DNA from: Phaeobacter gallaeciensis | Lineage (GTDB): Bacteria; Pseudomonadota; Alphaproteobacteria; Rhodobacterales; Rhodobacteraceae | Length of the DNA stretch: 64,000 nt | Assembly (NCBI RefSeq): GCF_001678945.1 | Contig: NZ_CP015124.1 | Span: 186,001 to 250,000 of the forward strand | Direction: 5' to 3' | In this document: positions 37,470 to 46,661 of the stretch, one piece after another | Position numbering within the stretch: the first letter of the stretch is position 1 | Layout of the letters: each line of letters begins with the position of its first letter | The notes under the pieces: generated by a model | Told to the model about the DNA's origin: nothing | The model's database searches: none | Seen by the model: only the letters and a program-made list of their open reading frames with translations | Made by a program: the position numbers and the translations under genes

Positions 37470-37951
37470 GTGCGGGTCCAATAGGCTTCGATCATGCCGG
37501 ATAGCCAGAACCACAGCACAACCGCCAGCCAGAGCAATCCAACACTGTTGAGCGCCGGACCAGGTCCGATGAACCCGCCAACCAATCCGTTCAGCAGCAA
37601 AAGCGGGCTGGAGGCCAGAAGCGTCCAGAACAGGACCAGACGAGAGCGATAAGCCTCACCCTGCCCGCCCAGCACACGCGCCAGAAGATGCAGCACGAAA
37701 GACATGGCATAAAGCGCCAGTGGCGCCATGAAGACCAGTCCCAGAAGTGCGCCGCCCAGCAGCATGTTCAACTCTTGCCCCGTCAGATGCGCCTCACGCG
37801 CAAGCCGGGGCATCTGCGCCACGAATGCGATGGCGCAGCCAAACATCACAAAGGCCAGCAACCGGTCTTCGCGGTGGCCCATAGACAGGAGCCGCGCAAT
37901 TACACGGCGCGGCCCCCGGTATGTGGCGACAATGTCAGTTGTCACAGCCAT
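37466..37951 (-). CDS. Yip1-family integral membrane protein (first copy)
   Basis: A 161-residue membrane protein with four or so hydrophobic segments (LLAFVMFGCAIAFVAQM, LLGGALLGLVFMAPLALYAM, LFWTLLASSPLLLLNGLV, VGLLWLAVVLWFWLSG). The pattern resembles the following Yip1-like gene but is shorter, suggesting an old duplication or a subunit pair. Its first base is the last base of the sufD stop, so expression follows sufD. No function is known. Confidence 0.82.
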   Translation of the reverse strand: MAVTTDIVATYRGPRRVIARLLSMGHREDRLLAFVMFGCAIAFVAQMPRLAREAHLTGQELNMLLGGALLGLVFMAPLALYAMSFVLHLLARVLGGQGEAYRSRLVLFWTLLASSPLLLLNGLVGGFIGPGPALNSVGLLWLAVVLWFWLSGMIEAYWTRT

Positions 37952-39231
37952 CAGCGGCGCCGCGACAACCAGCCTTCGAGACGCGCGACGATTGCCTCGG
38001 CGATAGTGTCGTCCTCGATTTCGTCGACGGCCTCGGCCAGGAACGCAAGCGTCAACAGGTCGGTCGCATCACCTTCCGGCACCCCACGCGAACGCAGATA
38101 GAACAGCGCATCCTCGTCAATCGCGCCAGACGTGGAGCCGTGCGAGCAGGCCACGTCATCGGCGTAGATCTCCAGCTCGGGCTTGGCGAGGAACTGGCTG
38201 TCGTCATCCAGCAGCAGCGATTGGCTGATCTGGTAGCCATCGGTTTTCTGCGCGCCTTCCTTGACCAGGATCTTGCCCTGGAACACACCGGTTGCCCCGT
38301 TGCGCAGAACCTTCTTGAAGACCTGACGGCTTTCGCAATTCACCGCGTCATGGGTGATGAACACGGTGTCATCGTGATGGAAGTCGCCATCACCGGCGCA
38401 GGCGCCCGCGATATGCGCAATCGCATCGTCGCCGGTCAGCTCGATCACCGCCTCATTACGGGTCAGCACGCCGTTCACGGTCAGGGTAAAGGCCTTGAAC
38501 TGCGATTCCGTGCCGAGCCGCGCAAACAGATGCGTGGCCGCGCGGCGTTCGTGATCACGGCCCTGCGAACGCACCAGATGCAGCTTGCCGGTGTCGGCAA
38601 TGTCGATCTCCATGCATTTGTTGAACCGTGCCGCCGCCGGACCGTTTTCCAGGATCGTGGCTTCGGCGCCCGCGTCAACAAGAACGACATGGTGCAGGAT
38701 TGCATCCGAACCGGTCTCGGTGTGGCGATAGACCATGTTGATCGGCTTGGAAGGGGTGCCGGTCACGTGGATTGCCAGACCATCCTGGGCAAAGGCCGTA
38801 TTCAGCGCCGCAAGCGGGCGAGCAACCGGGGATTGGCCGCGTGCCTCAAGAACACCGTACAAGTCCTTGGCCCAGTGTATATCTTTTCCACAGATATCGG
38901 CGATCCGGTCGATTTGAACGCCTTCGAGCGACAGATCATCCGAGGCCTCGGCGTCAAAGACGCCATCGACAAAGACCACCTTCAGGCTGTCGAATTCATC
39001 GAACATCGGCGGCTCGCCCGCGTCAAAGACGGCGGCAGGCGTCACCTCGGCCGAGGTCAGCGTCTCGGGCCGGGTGTATTTCCAGTACTCATCGCGGCGA
39101 CCGGGCAGACCCAGCGTTTGCACGCGGGACAGCGCAGCGCGGCGTGCCGGTTCCAGGCAGCCGCCCTCGGGCAGCGTCAGCGCGGCGAGCCGCGCGTCCG
39201 TAGCTGTTTGTTTTACATCGGGAAGCGCCAT
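37951..39231 (-). CDS. sufD: Fe-S cluster assembly protein SufD
   Basis: A 426-residue scaffold protein of the SufBC2D complex with a right-handed beta-helix core. It contains ATHLFARLGTESQFKAFTL and the C-terminal YADDVACSHGSTSGAIDEDALFYLRSRG, including the conserved His near the SufB-SufD interface. It starts directly at the sufC stop. It accepts sulfur and iron with SufB to build Fe-S clusters in the cytosol. Confidence 0.95.
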   Translation of the reverse strand: MALPDVKQTATDARLAALTLPEGGCLEPARRAALSRVQTLGLPGRRDEYWKYTRPETLTSAEVTPAAVFDAGEPPMFDEFDSLKVVFVDGVFDAEASDDLSLEGVQIDRIADICGKDIHWAKDLYGVLEARGQSPVARPLAALNTAFAQDGLAIHVTGTPSKPINMVYRHTETGSDAILHHVVLVDAGAEATILENGPAAARFNKCMEIDIADTGKLHLVRSQGRDHERRAATHLFARLGTESQFKAFTLTVNGVLTRNEAVIELTGDDAIAHIAGACAGDGDFHHDDTVFITHDAVNCESRQVFKKVLRNGATGVFQGKILVKEGAQKTDGYQISQSLLLDDDSQFLAKPELEIYADDVACSHGSTSGAIDEDALFYLRSRGVPEGDATDLLTLAFLAEAVDEIEDDTIAEAIVARLEGWLSRRR

Positions 39232-39987
<756 letters not shown>

Positions 39988-40001
39988 GATTTCCTCGTTT
40001 C

Positions 40002-40880
40002 TTATCCTGAATGCACGGCCGTGGCCGCGCCTGTATTCGTTTTCTTTGTCGGATCCACCGCCAGAGCCTGGTGGCTCCGCAACGCGGCGGGAAATGTGTC
40101 ATAAAGCGCGGCCTGAGCCGCAGCGATGCCATCGGCATGGGGCAGCGACCCGTCGTCGTGGTGCAGGCCCCGCGCAAGACCGGGAATATCTTCCCATGCC
40201 TCTGGCGCGATCATCGCCCGCCCAACCGAGGCAGCGTAGTCGTGGTATTTCAGATATCCCTGATCACCGGGCCAAACCCATGTGGAGGGCACGCCATAGG
40301 AGTCCGCCGTGATCAGCCCATGCAGCGACGACGCAAAGACATGGCGGCAGGCGCCGATCTGTTGGCACACCACCTCGGGCGCCCTGCGGGGATCGATCAG
40401 ATCGAAGGCAGGATCAGAGGCCGCAACGGCCCGGACCATCGGATCGTCGATCTGGCTGTGATGCGGTACCAATCCGATACGGTCGCCCCGCGTCGGCTTG
40501 TCGCCAAGCGCATCCGCGATCAATAGCCCCGGATCCCCGAACCGGTTTGCCTGCAATCCCAGCAAGGCCGCTGTTACCGGACCGCGCAGCAGGGCTACCT
40601 GAACATTTTCAAGGAACCCATTGGGAATATAATGCAAAACACCGCTCCCCCAGATCCACGGTACGTTGTCTTTCGGTGTGGATTTATCCGAAAAATTCCG
40701 GCGCACGATCTGCAGGATCGACCCCACCGCAAACAGATCCGCCTCCGCCGGACGGCTGTGCTGTACCGCACGCCCGGAGACATAGGCCGTCACGATCCGC
40801 GACAGGGCATCACCGAAGTTCGGCGTGCCTTTCCACCAGAACAGCCGCAACGGCCCGTTATGCAGGCTTACGGAAGTCAT
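40002..40880 (-). CDS. Polysaccharide pyruvyl transferase family protein inside the suf operon
   Basis: A 292-residue protein of the PssM/CsaB-like pyruvyl transferase superfamily. Visible features are FWWKGTPNFGDALSR at the N-terminus, WIWGSGVLHY, ALLRGPVTAALLG, FGDPGLLIAD and the C-terminal FASSLHGLITADSYGVPSTWV, where the H-G-x2-A-D is typical. I placed the start at the ATG 40880; a longer frame overlaps the upstream gene. Family members add ketal-pyruvate from PEP to surface sugars. Its location between sufB and sufC is unexpected and has no obvious link to Fe-S assembly. Confidence 0.82.
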   Translation of the reverse strand: MTSVSLHNGPLRLFWWKGTPNFGDALSRIVTAYVSGRAVQHSRPAEADLFAVGSILQIVRRNFSDKSTPKDNVPWIWGSGVLHYIPNGFLENVQVALLRGPVTAALLGLQANRFGDPGLLIADALGDKPTRGDRIGLVPHHSQIDDPMVRAVAASDPAFDLIDPRRAPEVVCQQIGACRHVFASSLHGLITADSYGVPSTWVWPGDQGYLKYHDYAASVGRAMIAPEAWEDIPGLARGLHHDDGSLPHADGIAAAQAALYDTFPAALRSHQALAVDPTKKTNTGAATAVHSG

Positions 40881-41128
40881 TTCAAACCATCCCGCGAAGC
40901 TTGCCGACGGCGGGACAGCCAGAAGCCAATGCACCAGAATCCCACTGCGCCGACCGCACCGACTGCATAAACGCCAAGCCCATCCGTGATCCAGCCACCC
41001 ACAACGGCGCCCGTGCAAAACCCGGCCAGCAGCACCGCTGCGCTGCCGGTTCCCTGCCGGTGGAGACGGTGGTGATCCCACGCGCCCCGGGCCGGTTTGG
41101 AGAGGTTTTGATCAGGCGTCCGCCGCAT
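40877..41128 (-). CDS. Small two-helix membrane protein in the suf operon
   Basis: An 83-residue protein with a basic, hydrophilic N-terminus (residues 1-28) and two adjoining hydrophobic stretches (AAVLLAGFCTGAVVGGWI and VYAVGAVGAVGFWCIGFWL), ending in RRRQASRDG. It starts 5 bases past the sufB stop and overlaps the pyruvyl-transferase-like gene by four bases (ATGA), which supports real translation although no strong ribosome site is seen. It is not recognised as any family. Confidence 0.65.
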   Translation of the reverse strand: MRRTPDQNLSKPARGAWDHHRLHRQGTGSAAVLLAGFCTGAVVGGWITDGLGVYAVGAVGAVGFWCIGFWLSRRRQASRDGLK

Positions 41129-41133
41129 CGGTA

Positions 41134-42654
41134 TCAGCCCACCGAACCTTCAAGGCTGATCGCAACCAGCTGCTGTGCTTCCATGGCGAATTCCATCGGC
41201 AGGGCCTGCAGCACGTCCTTGCAGAAGCCATTCACCACCAGGGCGACCGCCTCTTCTTCGTCCATGCCACGCTGGCGGCAGTAGAACAGTTGTTCATCGT
41301 CCACCTTGGATGTGGTCGCCTCATGCTCCACCCGCGAGGAGTTGTTCTTTACTTCGATGTAGGGAACCGTGTGGGCGCCGCATTTGTCGCCGATCAGCAA
41401 GCTGTCACACTGGGTGTAGTTGCGGCTTTCCTTGGCTTTAGGGTGCATGGACACCAGCCCACGATAGGTGTTCTGCGCCTTGCCGGCCGAAATCCCCTTG
41501 GACACGATGCGCGATTTTGTGCGCTTACCCAGGTGCACCATCTTGGTGCCGGTGTCGGCCTGCTGCATGTTGTTGGCGATGGCGATCGAGTAGAACTCAC
41601 CTTGGCTATCGTCGCCGCGCAGGATGCAGGACGGGTATTTCCAGGTCACGGCAGAGCCGGTTTCCACCTGGGTCCACATCACCTTGGCTCGGTCACCGCG
41701 GCAATCGGCGCGTTTGGTGACAAAGTTGTAGATGCCGCCCTTGCCGTTTTCGTCACCGGGATACCAGTTCTGAACGGTGGAGTATTTCACCTCGGCGTCT
41801 TCTTCGATGATGATCTCGACCACGGCTGCGTGCAGCTGGGCCACGTCACGCTGCGGCGCGGTGCAGCCTTCGAGGTAAGAAACGTAAGAACCCTTGTCCG
41901 CGATGATCAGAGTCCGCTCGAACTGGCCGGTGTTTTCCGCGTTGATGCGGAAATAGGTGGAGAGCTCCATCGGGCAGCGCACGCCCGGCGGCACGTAAAC
42001 AAAGGAGCCATCCGAGAACACGGCCGAGTTCAGCGTGGCGTAGAAGTTGTCGGACACCGGCACGACCGAGCCGAGGTATTTCTTCACCAACTCGGGGTGG
42101 TTCTTGATCGCTTCGGAGATCGAACAGAAGATGACACCTGCCTCTTCAAGCTCCTTCTGGAAGGTGGTGCCGACGGAAACGGAGTCGAACACCGCGTCCA
42201 CAGCGACCTTGCGGCCTTCGGCAGGCGCATCCTCAGCGCCTTCGACGCCTGCCAGAATCATCTGTTCTTTCAGGGGGATACCAAGCTTTTCGTAGGTAGC
42301 AAGAAGCTTGGGGTCGACCTCATCCAGTGACTTCGGCTTCACTTCCATCGATTTCGGACGGGCGTAGTAATACTGATCCTGGAAATCGATTTCCGGGTAG
42401 CTGACCATCGCCCAGTCCGGCTCATCCATCTGCTTCCAGCGTTCAAAGGCGGACAGACGCCATTCGGTCATCCATTCCGGTTCTTCGTTCTTTTCAGAGA
42501 TCAGGCGCACGATATCGGGGTTCACGCCCTTGGGGGCGTATTCCATCTCGATATCGGTCTCCCAGCCGTATTTATACGTGCTGACCTCGGCCACCGCATC
42601 CACGGTTTCCTGGTCTACACCTTCCTTGACTTGCGTCTGGTCCAAAGCGGCCAT
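41134..42654 (-). CDS. sufB: Fe-S cluster assembly protein SufB
   Basis: A 506-residue SufB, the cluster-holding subunit of SufBC2D. Typical segments are [57 protein letters not shown] and [20 protein letters not shown]; cysteines for sulfur transfer are present. I chose the ATG at 42654 because AGGAG precedes it; a TTG/ATG frame to 42669 adds five residues. It lies 15 bases after the NifS-like gene. Confidence 0.97.
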   Translation of the reverse strand: MAALDQTQVKEGVDQETVDAVAEVSTYKYGWETDIEMEYAPKGVNPDIVRLISEKNEEPEWMTEWRLSAFERWKQMDEPDWAMVSYPEIDFQDQYYYARPKSMEVKPKSLDEVDPKLLATYEKLGIPLKEQMILAGVEGAEDAPAEGRKVAVDAVFDSVSVGTTFQKELEEAGVIFCSISEAIKNHPELVKKYLGSVVPVSDNFYATLNSAVFSDGSFVYVPPGVRCPMELSTYFRINAENTGQFERTLIIADKGSYVSYLEGCTAPQRDVAQLHAAVVEIIIEEDAEVKYSTVQNWYPGDENGKGGIYNFVTKRADCRGDRAKVMWTQVETGSAVTWKYPSCILRGDDSQGEFYSIAIANNMQQADTGTKMVHLGKRTKSRIVSKGISAGKAQNTYRGLVSMHPKAKESRNYTQCDSLLIGDKCGAHTVPYIEVKNNSSRVEHEATTSKVDDEQLFYCRQRGMDEEEAVALVVNGFCKDVLQALPMEFAMEAQQLVAISLEGSVG

Positions 42655-42669
42655 GATCATCTCCTGCAC

Positions 42670-43713
42670 TCACGCCGCGCGGGCGCGATGTTTCTTTTGT
42701 TTCTTCAGCCACGCTTCGGCAAAGCGCAGCACATCTTCTTCTGTTGTCTCCAGCCCGAGCGAAACCCGAACGGCACCCTGGGCGGTTATCTCATCGTATC
42801 CCATCGCAGTCAGAACCGCGCTTGCCCGGACCTTGCCGCTGGAGCAGGCACTGCCCGCGCTAATGGCGAAACCGGCGAGGTCCATTTGCATGACCTGCGT
42901 TTCGCCTTTCCAGCCCGGGGTGGCGAAACAAGTGGTGTTGGGCAGGCGGGGCGACTCTTTCCCGACAAAAATAGTTTCCGGGGCGTCGACCGCAAGGGCA
43001 TTTTCTAGAATATTTCTAAGTTCGGCGACGCGATCCCAGCACCCATCGGCCAGATCCCGGGCCGCCGCCGTGGCAGCAGCCGCAAAACCGGCGATGCCGA
43101 TCACGTTCTCGGTGCCCGAGCGACGGCCCATTTCCTGCCCGCCGCCCTTGATCTGCGCCGCCAGATCGGTGCCGCGCTTCAGCACCAGCGCACCGCAGCC
43201 CTTGGGGCCGCCCAGTTTATGCGCCGAAATCAGCGCCATCTGGGCGCCCAGCCAGTTAAAGGCCACCGGTAGCTTGCCAAAGGCCTGAGTGGCATCCGTC
43301 ACCGCAAGCCCCTGCGGCAGGTTCTGCACCACGCCGGTTTCCGAATTGGCCAACTGCAACGTCGAGCCAGCCGGGTCGGACACCTCGACGATACCCTGCT
43401 GGGACACGGAAAGATCCTCGTTAGTCCAGGCCCTTACAGCATCGTGTTCAACCGGGGCGCCGTGCAGACCCCGCCCAGACAAAGCCAGCGCTGCGCTCTC
43501 GGTGGCGCTGGAGGTAAAGACAATATCGGCCCCGTCTGCGCCAAAGGCCTCCGCGATCTGCGCGCGGCTGCGTTCGATCAGGGATTTTGCCGCACGCCCT
43601 TCGGCATGCACTGACGACGGGTTGCCGCACAGGTCCATCGCCGCAATCATCGCATCGCGCGCCTCTGCCCGCACGGGCGTGGTGGCATTGTGATCCAGAT
43701 AAACGCGTTTCAT
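42670..43713 (-). CDS. Cysteine desulfurase, NifS/IscS-like
   Basis: A 347-residue class V PLP enzyme. It begins VYLDHNATTPV, the PLP lysine is in ISAHKLGGPKG, GRRSGTENVIGIAGF matches NifS/IscS, and the persulfide cysteine is in SAGSACSSGKV. The chain is shorter than E. coli IscS (404). It lies between iscR and sufB, so two desulfurases of different groups (this and SufS) are encoded in one operon, a known arrangement in Rhodobacteraceae. Confidence 0.92.
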   Translation of the reverse strand: MKRVYLDHNATTPVRAEARDAMIAAMDLCGNPSSVHAEGRAAKSLIERSRAQIAEAFGADGADIVFTSSATESAALALSGRGLHGAPVEHDAVRAWTNEDLSVSQQGIVEVSDPAGSTLQLANSETGVVQNLPQGLAVTDATQAFGKLPVAFNWLGAQMALISAHKLGGPKGCGALVLKRGTDLAAQIKGGGQEMGRRSGTENVIGIAGFAAAATAAARDLADGCWDRVAELRNILENALAVDAPETIFVGKESPRLPNTTCFATPGWKGETQVMQMDLAGFAISAGSACSSGKVRASAVLTAMGYDEITAQGAVRVSLGLETTEEDVLRFAEAWLKKQKKHRARAA

Positions 43714-43774
43714 AGACTCATGTTTTCCAATCTGAGGGCACTTGGACCGTCCCTGCCTCTAGCGGGAACCGGGG

Positions 43775-44242
43775 TCAATCGGCCTCGGCGTCGACCACCG
43801 CAAAAAGGTTCGGAACCGCCGGGCACGGCGCCAGCTCGTTTTCGATGACATCCGACAGGCGCGTCTGGTGCAGGAACACATAGACCTGCGCGCTAAGACT
43901 TTGCCACAGACGGTTGGTCAGCGACTGCGCCCGCGATCCAGAGGCCGCGCCGGAGGCACCTGCCCCCTTGTGCATCGCATCAACGGTTTCATCGACAGCC
44001 GACAGCACATCCACCACCCGGATTTCCGACGCCGGTTTCGCCAGACGATAGCCGCCGCCCGGCCCACGCACCGAAGCCACCAGATCGGCCCGGCGGAGTT
44101 TCACAAACAGCTGCTCCAGATAGGGCAGCGAAATATCCTGACGTTTGGAGATATCGCCAAGCACGACAAGGGTGCCTTCCGGTTGAAGGGCAATATCAGC
44201 AAGGGCAACCATGGCATAGCGCCCCTTGGTGGATAGTTTCAT
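43775..44242 (-). CDS. iscR: Rrf2-family regulator IscR (single-cysteine type)
   Basis: A 155-residue winged-helix regulator. MKLSTKGRYAMVALADIAL and YLEQLFVKLRRADLVASVRGPGGGYRLAKP are the DNA-binding domain. The three cysteines that hold the [2Fe-2S] cluster in E. coli IscR (positions 92-104) are absent; the only cysteine is C140 near the end (ELAPCP). This matches the IscR type described for Rhodobacter sphaeroides, which binds a cluster unusually and represses Fe-S genes. I chose the ATG at 44242 (GGAG upstream); a frame further upstream overlaps the promoter. First gene of the suf operon. Confidence 0.93.
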   Translation of the reverse strand: MKLSTKGRYAMVALADIALQPEGTLVVLGDISKRQDISLPYLEQLFVKLRRADLVASVRGPGGGYRLAKPASEIRVVDVLSAVDETVDAMHKGAGASGAASGSRAQSLTNRLWQSLSAQVYVFLHQTRLSDVIENELAPCPAVPNLFAVVDAEAD

Positions 44243-44303
44243 CGTCCAGACACTCCAAACAGCCGCGTAAATGCCGAAAACATTGACCTTAACCGCATCA
44301 ACG

Positions 44304-44332
44304 CATATCTGATCTTGACAGCGCAGGTCCAA
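44304..44332 (-). promoter_or_regulatory. iscR-suf promoter
   Basis: On the minus strand TTGGAC (44327-44332) and GATATG (44304-44309) are 17 bases apart. Transcription would start near 44297, about 55 bases before iscR. The Irr-type palindrome lies 15 bases upstream of the -35. Confidence 0.6.
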
Positions 44333-44346
44333 GACCCCCGCAGCAA

Positions 44347-44361
44347 TTAGAACAGTTCTAA
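44347..44361. promoter_or_regulatory. Irr-type iron-control-element palindrome
   Basis: TTAGAA-CAG-TTCTAA is a perfect inverted repeat, apart from its three-base centre, that fits the alphaproteobacterial Irr (ICE) consensus TTAGAA-YNR-TTCTAA. It lies between iscR and the divergent hydrolase gene, so Irr could control the suf operon from upstream of the -35, and possibly the hydrolase. Confidence 0.65.
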
Positions 44362-44434
44362 GGTGCCTTACCGAATTCGTCAAGTTTCCCGGTCCGGCAT
44401 TCAAGGAAATACCAAGAGTAGGAACGTACTGCCC

Positions 44435-45088
44435 ATGCCTGAGGTCATTTTCCCCGGACCCGAAGGCCGCCTGGAAGGCCGCTATCACCCCCAAAAAGAA
44501 AAAGACGCACCGATCGCGATCATCCTGCATCCGCACCCTCAGTTTGGCGGCACGATGAACAACAAGGTTGTCTATAACCTGCACTATGCCTTCTACAACA
44601 TGGGCTTCACCGTGCTGCGCTTCAATTTCCGGGGTGTTGGCCGGTCGCAGGGTGAATACGACCAAGGCGTCGGTGAGTTGTCCGATGCGGCGTCGGCGCT
44701 GGATTACCTGCAGTCGATGAACAACAACTCCAAGCATTGCTGGGTTGCCGGCTTCTCCTTTGGCGCCTGGATCGGCATGCAGCTGCTGATGCGCCGCCCC
44801 GAGATCACTGGCTTCATATCGGTAGCCCCGCCTGCCAATATGTATGACTTCTCCTTCCTGGCGCCCTGCCCGTCCTCGGGTCTGATCATCAACGGCACCG
44901 CCGACCGCGTGGCGCCGCCCGCAGACACGGTGAACCTGGTGAACAAGCTGCACGAGCAGAAAGGTATCACCATTACCCATACCGAGGTCGAAGGCGCGGA
45001 TCACTTCTTCCAGGATCAGCACATGGACACGTTGATGACCAACGTGAACGACTACGTCAAACGCCGCCTGACAGAGAACACGCGCTGA
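44435..45088 (+). CDS. Alpha/beta hydrolase
   Basis: A 217-residue cytosolic alpha/beta hydrolase. HPHPQFGGTMNNKVV carries the oxyanion region, RFNFRGVGRSQGEYD precedes the nucleophile elbow GFSFGA, and the acid and His are probably in NGTADRVAPP and VEGADHFF. This set is a well-conserved but uncharacterised family close to dienelactone hydrolases. I chose the ATG at 44435 because the product then starts at the family N-terminus. It overlaps the next gene by one base and may be co-expressed with the HD-domain gene. Confidence 0.87.
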   Translation: MPEVIFPGPEGRLEGRYHPQKEKDAPIAIILHPHPQFGGTMNNKVVYNLHYAFYNMGFTVLRFNFRGVGRSQGEYDQGVGELSDAASALDYLQSMNNNSKHCWVAGFSFGAWIGMQLLMRRPEITGFISVAPPANMYDFSFLAPCPSSGLIINGTADRVAPPADTVNLVNKLHEQKGITITHTEVEGADHFFQDQHMDTLMTNVNDYVKRRLTENTR

Positions 45089-45345
45089 TGAGCACGATCG
45101 AGACGCTGGCCCAAAAGCTGGCCATCGATACGCTGAAGATACAGGACGCCATCGGCCAGGACCGGCTTTATGTCGAAGTCGGACAGGTTCTGGGCGCGGC
45201 GTCCCAATCTCTGGAAGAGGCATTTCTGACCGAGATCCGCGTGCGCCTCGCCGAGCGCAAAGCCCGGGATTTTCTGAACCAGAAAATCGCAGCCCTGCAG
45301 GCCGAAGCTGAAGCGCAACTGAACAAGGCGGACGGCGCGTCGTGA
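45088..45345 (+). CDS. Small helical protein of unknown function
   Basis: An 85-residue, wholly helical, charged protein (TLAQKLAIDTLKIQDAIG, SLEEAFLTEIRVRLAERKAR, ALQAEAEAQLNK) with coiled-coil character towards the C-terminus. No family was recognised. It overlaps both neighbours (one base with the hydrolase, four with the HD gene), so it is very likely translated and may be an accessory to one of them. Confidence 0.7.
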   Translation: MSTIETLAQKLAIDTLKIQDAIGQDRLYVEVGQVLGAASQSLEEAFLTEIRVRLAERKARDFLNQKIAALQAEAEAQLNKADGAS

Positions 45346-46511
45346 CGATGCGCCTCCAACGACAGTTCGACTTTCTCCTCGAAGCAGAAAAACTGCGCCG
45401 GATCGAACGGCAAAACCTCATTCTGGACGGGTCGCGCGCGGAAAACTCCGCCGAACACAGCTGGCACCTGGCACTTTATGCGCTGGCGCTCGCCCCGTTG
45501 GCAGACCCGGATGTGAACATCGACCGAGTCATCCGGATGCTGTTGCTGCATGATCTGGTGGAAATCGACGCGGGCGATCATCCGATCACCGATGACGTCG
45601 ACTGGGAGGCTGTGGCGGTTTCTGAGCTGGCAGCGGCCCAGCGACTGTTTGGCTTGCTGCCAGAGGATCAAGGCGGAGAGTTGTTCGACCTTTGGCGCGA
45701 ATTTGAGGCAGGCGAAAGTCTTGATGCCCGGTTCGCCAAGCATCTGGACCATTGTCAGCCGATCTTTCAGACCCTGTACTGCGCGGATGCGCCGGAGTTC
45801 CATTTTGATGTGGTCCGGGAAAACCTGTCCACCGGACGCGCCGCAGCGCTGGAGACGCAATTCCCCGAGGCCTACCATCACGCGATGAACCTTTTGGGTC
45901 AGGGCAGCGTAGCGAGTTGCGCGACACTGACCCAGAGGCTTGAATTTCTCAACCAGGCCGACGCGCTGAAACTGGTTCTGCGCGCCTCCAAACTCGGAGA
46001 TGGATCGCGCCGGGAAAACTCTGCCGAACACAGCTGGCATATCATGCTCTATGGCTGGATCCTGGCCGAGCACAGTGCCCACTACGTGGATGTGGGCCGC
46101 ATCGTGCAGATGCTGTTGCTGCATGATCTTGTGGAAATCGACGCCGGGGACACTCCAATACACGGCACCCAGGACCCTGCGGCGCTGGCCGCGCTTGAGG
46201 CCAAGGAAGCCGCTGCCGCAGAGCGCCTGTTCCACCTTCTGCCGCATCCGCAAGGCAGCACCTTTCACGGGCTCTGGACCGAGTTTGAAGCCGCTGAGAG
46301 TCCGGATGCCATCTACGCCAAATCCATCGACCGGGTTCAGCCGATCTTTCTGAACCTCTTAAACGGTGGCGGCAGCTGGGTGGAATACGATGTCAGCCTC
46401 AGCCAGCTGGAAGAGCGCGTCGGGGTAAAAGTGGCCAGGGGGGCGCCAGAGGTCTGGACCCATGTGCGCGCTCAGTTATTGCCCTGGTTTGAAGCCGCCG
46501 GCCGGGTCTAA
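45342..46511 (+). CDS. Tandem HD-domain hydrolase (YfbR/HDDC2-like duplication)
   Basis: A 389-residue protein made of two similar halves. Half 1 has SAEHSWH (H39), LLLHDLVEIDAGD (H70-D71) and a downstream D136 in AKHLDHCQP. Half 2 repeats this with SAEHSWH (H230), LLLHDLVEIDAGD (H261-D262) and D330 in AKSIDRVQP. So both metal sites H...HD...D look complete. Single-domain relatives such as E. coli YfbR are dNMP 5'-nucleotidases of about 200 residues that act as dimers; this may be a fused dimer. The substrate is unproven. Confidence 0.85.
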   Translation: MTMRLQRQFDFLLEAEKLRRIERQNLILDGSRAENSAEHSWHLALYALALAPLADPDVNIDRVIRMLLLHDLVEIDAGDHPITDDVDWEAVAVSELAAAQRLFGLLPEDQGGELFDLWREFEAGESLDARFAKHLDHCQPIFQTLYCADAPEFHFDVVRENLSTGRAAALETQFPEAYHHAMNLLGQGSVASCATLTQRLEFLNQADALKLVLRASKLGDGSRRENSAEHSWHIMLYGWILAEHSAHYVDVGRIVQMLLLHDLVEIDAGDTPIHGTQDPAALAALEAKEAAAAERLFHLLPHPQGSTFHGLWTEFEAAESPDAIYAKSIDRVQPIFLNLLNGGGSWVEYDVSLSQLEERVGVKVARGAPEVWTHVRAQLLPWFEAAGRV

Positions 46512-46557
46512 ACACCTCCCCTCCGGACGGACCCCACAGGCATAATCAGACCAAACG

Positions 46558-46592
46558 GAAACGGGGACAGTGACCACCACCGCCCCCGTTTC
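46558..46592. terminator. Hairpin terminator between the HD gene and the chemotaxis receptor
   Basis: GAAACGGGG (46558-46566) pairs perfectly with CCCCGTTTC (46584-46592) around a 17-base loop; the AAAC/GTTT ends give short T-tracts on both strands for the converging genes. Confidence 0.65.
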
Positions 46593-46661
46593 AATTCATT
46601 TACTTAAATCCGCCCGGCCAATGCGATGGACGGAATACCCAGATTGCTGGGCAGGGTTGCG

